Shown one piece after another: positions 59,243-64,000 of a stretch of 64,000 bases of DNA. The translations under genes and the position numbers were made by a program. Numbering within the stretch: the first letter of the stretch is position 1; each line of letters opens with the position of its first letter. The notes beneath the pieces were generated by a model. That model was given only the letters and a program-made list of their open reading frames with translations. It searched no databases and had not been told where the DNA came from. This DNA comes from Fasciolopsis buskii. Lineage: Eukaryota; Platyhelminthes; Trematoda; Plagiorchiida; Fasciolidae. The stretch covers positions 5,512 to 69,511 of the forward strand of contig LUCM01002377.1 in assembly GCA_008360955.1 (NCBI GenBank). Reading direction: 5' to 3'.

Positions 59243-60170
59243 TTTGCGCAACCATTAACTTTGAACCAACATGTTCTGGTTTTGGCTGTCGCCTCACAGC
59301 GCCATGCACTCATAGATAAATAAGAACGAGGAGAAGTCAAATTTCTATTGCAAAATACCAAGTCGAAAAACTATACAGAAGAAGAAATGATTTCCAATGC
59401 ATGAACGCCATTGACTGAGGAGGTACTGAGCCGTATCACTTAATTTCTCCAAACATCTCTTGCCAGATCTCGTGGACCCAAAAGCTGTAGTTTAAATTCA
59501 CCCGCACGATCCAATCCACTGGTTAAAATTTCCATATTTTCCCCTTGTTATCGAGTGACTAACTTGAACCATCTTCCAACCATTAACTGCCTCATACAAC
59601 AGCAAGCAACAAGGCAGTCGTTCTGTGACCATGTGCGAAACATATTCCAACCACCTTACCCCATTCTCGTTCAGTGTCTGTTCTAAAGACTGAACCCTAG
59701 GACGCAGTACCTTAAGCTTAACCTCTAAGTTGGAGATGAAATTCCCCCATCGCATTCTACTAATACCACGAAGACAACAGCGTTCAAACACCGACATTCT
59801 TCGCATATCTTCTGTTCTCTGCGACCATGTTTCGGAGCCGTAGAGCAGTACCGACCTGACTGTTCTACCTTTGGTCGACAACTTGATGTTACGCGGACGC
59901 CACGGATGTTTCAAATTAATGAATGCCAATGGAGCCTTCTATATACGCGAAGACGCTTCTTCCGATATACAACCACCAGGTGGAATACAACTACCGAAAT
60001 ACCTAAATCTATCCACCTCATCCAGCTTTTCCCCTGCAATAACCAGGCTTAGCTTCGAGCCCCTCCATTCCTACAACAGCAGTTTACACTTCGAAGGTGC
60101 AAAGCCCATCCCAGAAGTAGCTAGAGTATGATTCAGACGATCAGGGAAATTTTGCGATGTACTCGAGCCT
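59243..60170 (-). mobile_element. RTE-like LINE, 3' half (copy 2)
   Basis: The minus strand carries the end of a LINE ORF2. In order: a G-F-A-P-S-K-C-K-L-L-L reverse transcriptase motif (about 60108-60076), a V-D-R-F-R-Y-F-G-S-C-I block (about 60020-59985), then a long open part (59929-59498) with L-L-Y-G-S-E-T-W at 59848-59825 and the R-W-L-x-x-V-S-H-M block. This order is typical of RTE-class elements common in flatworms. Stops break the upstream part, so it is inactive and 5'-truncated. The last 520 bases match copy 1 at 23570-24090. Confidence 0.88.
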
Positions 60171-60171
60171 T

Positions 60172-61685
60172 CACACAGTAGCGGACGTCGTTATGCCACC
60201 GAGTGATTCGTAATTCAAACTGTGATCCTTGATTCTGGACGGATAATACGCATTCCGTTTTGTCCTCGATCGCTAACAAGATATCGTGCCTACGACATAG
60301 CAACAGACTGATTTTTTATGACAGCCTTTTCATGGATTCAACGCATTCAGTAACAAAGCAAATTCCTGCAGTTCTTCGCAAGCGGGACTGTGCTCCCATG
60401 GGCTTCAGCGGAAATCCCAGTGCACAACTAAAATCATCTGTTTTCTTTTGAAAACGATTCGTGTACTTGAATTTTTTCAAAAATTCTCAGCCGTAAGCGA
60501 TTCAAAATGCTAATTCTAAACAGGGAAGCTTTGTATTTCAACGGAATATCAGTACTTTCTCCTTTGCATTCGTGCTTCTCTGTCCATCCTACCATCCACC
60601 TGCAGCTAGTAAAACTCTCGGTTAATGAAATTTGTCCTATTTAGAGATGAAATGTAATAATAGAGGAGGCTGATTCGGCAATATCCATTAACCTCGGCAA
60701 AGACCAATACTGCTGTAGCCATATCACTATGGTTACCTCAGTCGATAAGCTAGGCACAAACACCACGTGAGTATGTCAACCAATATTAGGCGAAATAATC
60801 AGTCAGTGAGTGATTTTCTTAGGAGACTAATATGAAATATTTGATTTTGAGGAATAAATAAGCGTTTTTGTCTGCTTAGCTTGCTGCTCTCTCCAGAGTT
60901 TGCGGAAAAGGACGGTTACTTCTGAGAGATAGAATCGACCGAAGATTTCCGGGCAAAATAGGGCAAACGTCTTCCCTTCTGGGCGTGACAGAACAAGAAT
61001 TATATTAGTTTGTCTCAGCATGTGGTACTGCCTTGATGGCATAAACCGGGAACGCCTCTCCCTTCCATCTAACTTTTGTCCAGTGCCCAGAAGCATTTCG
61101 CACAAGTTTAAGGTCCGAATTTCGCCTGGTGTAGGAAATGCGCAGGCTTCTGAGCTTGTAAATTCTCACCAATCAGGAGCAGGTTGTGATTAGCTTTCGC
61201 CACAATCTTTCGCAACTAAACACTTCTCTGGCCCAGTTTTGTGCTATCTGTGTTTCAGTTAGGTGATGAACACATTCATTTTTGATGGAAATGATATTTG
61301 GCATTTAGGGCTATGGAGTAGTGGTCCCACGAAGCTTCTGTTGTCCACAAAGTTTTGTCATCGCTTGACGTGCTCCTTGGGCTCGCAAAGATCATCACGT
61401 CTTAAATAGGCAGGTAAAGAATGGTACTACCAGTAAACTTCCGATCACATCTGTTTTCAGCCTGATGCATGAAGGCCATCAACTCGTTCACGTTGAAATT
61501 GCACTCATTTTCATATTCGTACCGGGAACTGGTTTTTTGTGGCCGCTTATACACAGCAAAACGAGATGATCATAAAAGTCCGGCAACGACCTGGAGGAAG
61601 TTGTGTCTACAGCAGTCAGCAATTTATTAGGTGTGAAAATTCACTAGATATCAGAAAGCTAGTTATTGTATTCTTAAAACAGATG
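60172..61685. other. No supported gene
   Basis: It may include more decayed LINE 5' of copy 2 up to about 60260. The minus frame at 61105-60827 has no usable splice signals. Nothing else recognised. Confidence 0.45.
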
Positions 61686-61689
61686 AGGA

Positions 61690-61985
61690 TCTCTCACTAG
61701 AATCTCATCTGAATCGCTAGGAGCGTGAATGGATGGTAAGTCCATTTAAGAATCACCTGGTGATTCGTCGGAGGATTTTCGTCAGTCAGGCAAGGTTAAC
61801 CTTCAGAAAGGGAACACAAGGCCTGAAAGTATTGGTTCGTTTTTCTCAGTAGTATATGCGTACCCAGGTGCGTATACCTGAAGAACGGCAATAATCGCCA
61901 AACCAGTCGTGTGCTTCCGGGGAGATATTTTGATCCATCCGTATGCAAAATATACCACTGAGAAGATGGGGATACCCTTCAGCCA
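61690..61985 (+). repeat. Interspersed repeat family C, copy 2
   Basis: Collinear with 32785-33105 ('gaatcacctggtgattcgtcgg', 'ttttcgtcagtcagg', 'ggcaataatcgccaaaccag', 'ccactgagaag'). It retains the stretch 'tcgtgtgcttccgggg', also present in 35708 but missing from the copy at 32785. Confidence 0.8.
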
Positions 61986-62439
61986 AATATATATTGCTTG
62001 TCAGTTTCACATAAAAACTGAACGGGACTGTAATTCTTGACTGCAGTTACTACAGTGGCATAGTGAACCAAAGCGCCTATGTGATCGTTTTCCTCCGCGT
62101 TGAATTTGATGTATTCTCATTGCATCTAGGTCTCAATTTGGGTCTGAAGTTACCACGTCACATTGGATTTCTGTTACATGAAAAACGATACCTTATGTTG
62201 AACGAATTTCTCAAAGAATGAGAAGTTGCATTTTATAGCTCATAAAATATATATCATTCTTCTCATACTAAAGTGGACGCCGCGAGCCGAAATAGAATCG
62301 CTGACCTTTCAGCTGTCAAGCAGATTTGCCAGTCAACTAAGTAGTTGTGGCATGACCGTCGAACGAGAATTACGAACTGAACGTGCCGTGTTAGGCAATC
62401 GCTAGTCACAAAATGAGGCAGTAGCATAGTTTAGTTGAA

Positions 62440-62560
62440 TATGTCCGAATGCTAGTAGTCGTGGCCCCGATGGGATTCGAGTTCACGTATATCCATGCCT
62501 AGGTGAGACCATGCAGCTGAGCTGGTGAATTAAATTGGGGTCCTCGCGAAGGTTTCAATC
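62440..62560 (-). mobile_element. tRNA-derived SINE head
   Basis: On the minus strand there is an A-box-like CAGCTCAGCTGCATGGTC and a B-box-like GAACTCGAATCCC, spaced as in tRNA genes but without a proper cloverleaf. Confidence 0.5.
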
Positions 62561-62561
62561 C

Positions 62562-64000
62562 CCAAAAATCTGCGTTTTAACAATTGGTTCTAATTAACCC
62601 TTGCCGAGTCCAACGAACCGACTCATAATTGTCAATTGGGAAACTGCCAAGCTTTTATCTCTTTATTTCACTAAATAACTTGTCCTTTCACCAATGAACC
62701 ATGTAGTTATAAGTGATTATTAGTCGGTTTTCTTTTATTTTCGTTTACCCATTTATCACAAGACAGCTGCTTTTATGGACGGAATGGCGTAAATTGCTGT
62801 TGATTATGTCCAAAAATGGCATCGTTATTTAAGGGCCTTCTAATATCCTACAAATTACTGCCACGCCATAACCACTTACATATCTTACAGTCCTCTATTC
62901 TGATTCACATGGTCATGGCAAAACAGTGGACCCTTCCTAATTCATAATTTTAATTGGCCTGTAAGATTTCAGCACTTTTTACTGTTCACCAGTCCAGTGA
63001 GAAGCACAGTTTTCACGTATTTTTTTCTGCATACGTGATAAGCAGTTTACAGAACCTCAGAATTGACAACATGTTATTAAACATTTGGATGGAGCACGTT
63101 CACATGACTTACGGAATTCGGTGCACCTGGTCACCTAAAATACGTCGCATCCTTTTTTTTATTTTTGTGTCTCTTACGATTATCACTGTCCACCCCAATG
63201 AACCTACAAGCTTCCTTTTCAGCGGTGGTTTTATTTTACCTCCGAGGCCAGTCGTCACGTGGCCAGAAGAGTTTAATCTACCATCACACGTAACTATTCA
63301 TACGCTTGAACACATGTGCTGAAAAATAGATAGATTCCTCGCTTGTGTGTGCACTTGAGTACCATGTTAGCGGTATAGAAATTTTCAACATCGAAGATTG
63401 CGCTGGGCCTAACCAATGATAGTGGCTGTTAAGCTAAAGTCGCAATATTTGTTGCTCTCATTGTTTGCAATACACCTCGGCTATATCTGACCGCATTTTT
63501 ATCAGGTACTATCAGTTCAAATACACCTAACAGCTGTCATATCCTACTGATTTAAAACAGAAAACTGTGTAGTCACGTGGGAACATATAAATCAGACCGA
63601 AAACATAATCTGAGCAACGAGGTTATATGATTAGCAAGGTCCAAGCCGTGAAACTCAGGACATCGTGAATACATCGGTGTAAGCCTGTATGCGTATGTTT
63701 GAGCGGGTAGATAGAAATGACATTCCGCAGATTTGCCCTCTGTTCAGTAAATATTAGAAGTATACGTGTGCTTATGCATTTCTGTTTCTTTTTTGTATGT
63801 TCCTGAGTGTGTGTGCGTGTGTTATCACGGGATAAGTACATCCACTGCCAATTTACAAAAATTAATCACATCATGTGATTCCACCGCATGAGGATACAGA
63901 GTTTTCTTGACAGAAATATTAATGTATTAATTTTACTATCTTCGCACCAACTACTACGAAGGGACCAGGCATAAACGCGAATCCTTTAATAAGACACGTG
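62562..64000. other. No supported gene
   Basis: A 122-codon plus-strand frame (62954-63322) lacks good splice sites; its central part is hydrophobic and its end (LPPRPVVTWPEEFNLPSHVT) is mildly protein-like. It is best treated as unproven. A weak GT-rich tract lies at 63800-63825. Confidence 0.4.

Overview
This window is eukaryotic, AT-rich (about 41-42% GC by eye), intron-rich and full of decayed repeats. An RTE-type LINE, tRNA-derived SINEs and small exons split by introns of up to 8 kb suggest a flatworm (trematode or cestode) with a large genome. That assignment is an inference; nothing here fixes the species. There is one assembly gap (47565-47832).

The one gene I can identify by protein similarity is a SPATA1-like gene (spermatogenesis-associated protein 1) on the minus strand. 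Its start codon is at 53670. Six exons down to about 33740 are supported together by splice sites, an unbroken phase chain and recognisable family sequence: a conserved N-terminal region and a long C-terminal coiled coil. Three further small exons (28320-28281, 27709-27648, 27575-27518) continue the phase chain to a stop and give a 506-residue model. A TAA that overlaps the exon 6 donor would instead end the protein at 454 residues.

Layout: 1-230, end of a CR1/jockey-like LINE reverse transcriptase. 230-25000, mostly unannotatable DNA with repeats and a few splice-bounded candidate exons, mainly minus strand. 23570-24090, the 3' part of an RTE-like LINE. 26278-27460, a 312 bp inverted repeat with one mismatch, just beyond the SPATA1 3' end. 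27518-53670, the SPATA1 locus, its introns filled with SINEs, TA microsatellites and one decayed coding tract. 53670-64000, a possible divergent promoter, candidate plus-strand exons, more SINEs, and a second, longer copy of the same RTE-like LINE (59243-60170).

A caution on coding calls: at this base composition about 170-180 open frames of 60 codons or more are expected by chance in 64 kb over six frames, and about that many are present. Open frames alone are therefore not evidence. I list only those with acceptor and donor (or stop) signals that fit, at low confidence. No CRISPR, operon, riboswitch or bacterial feature is present, and I found no intact tRNA or rRNA gene.
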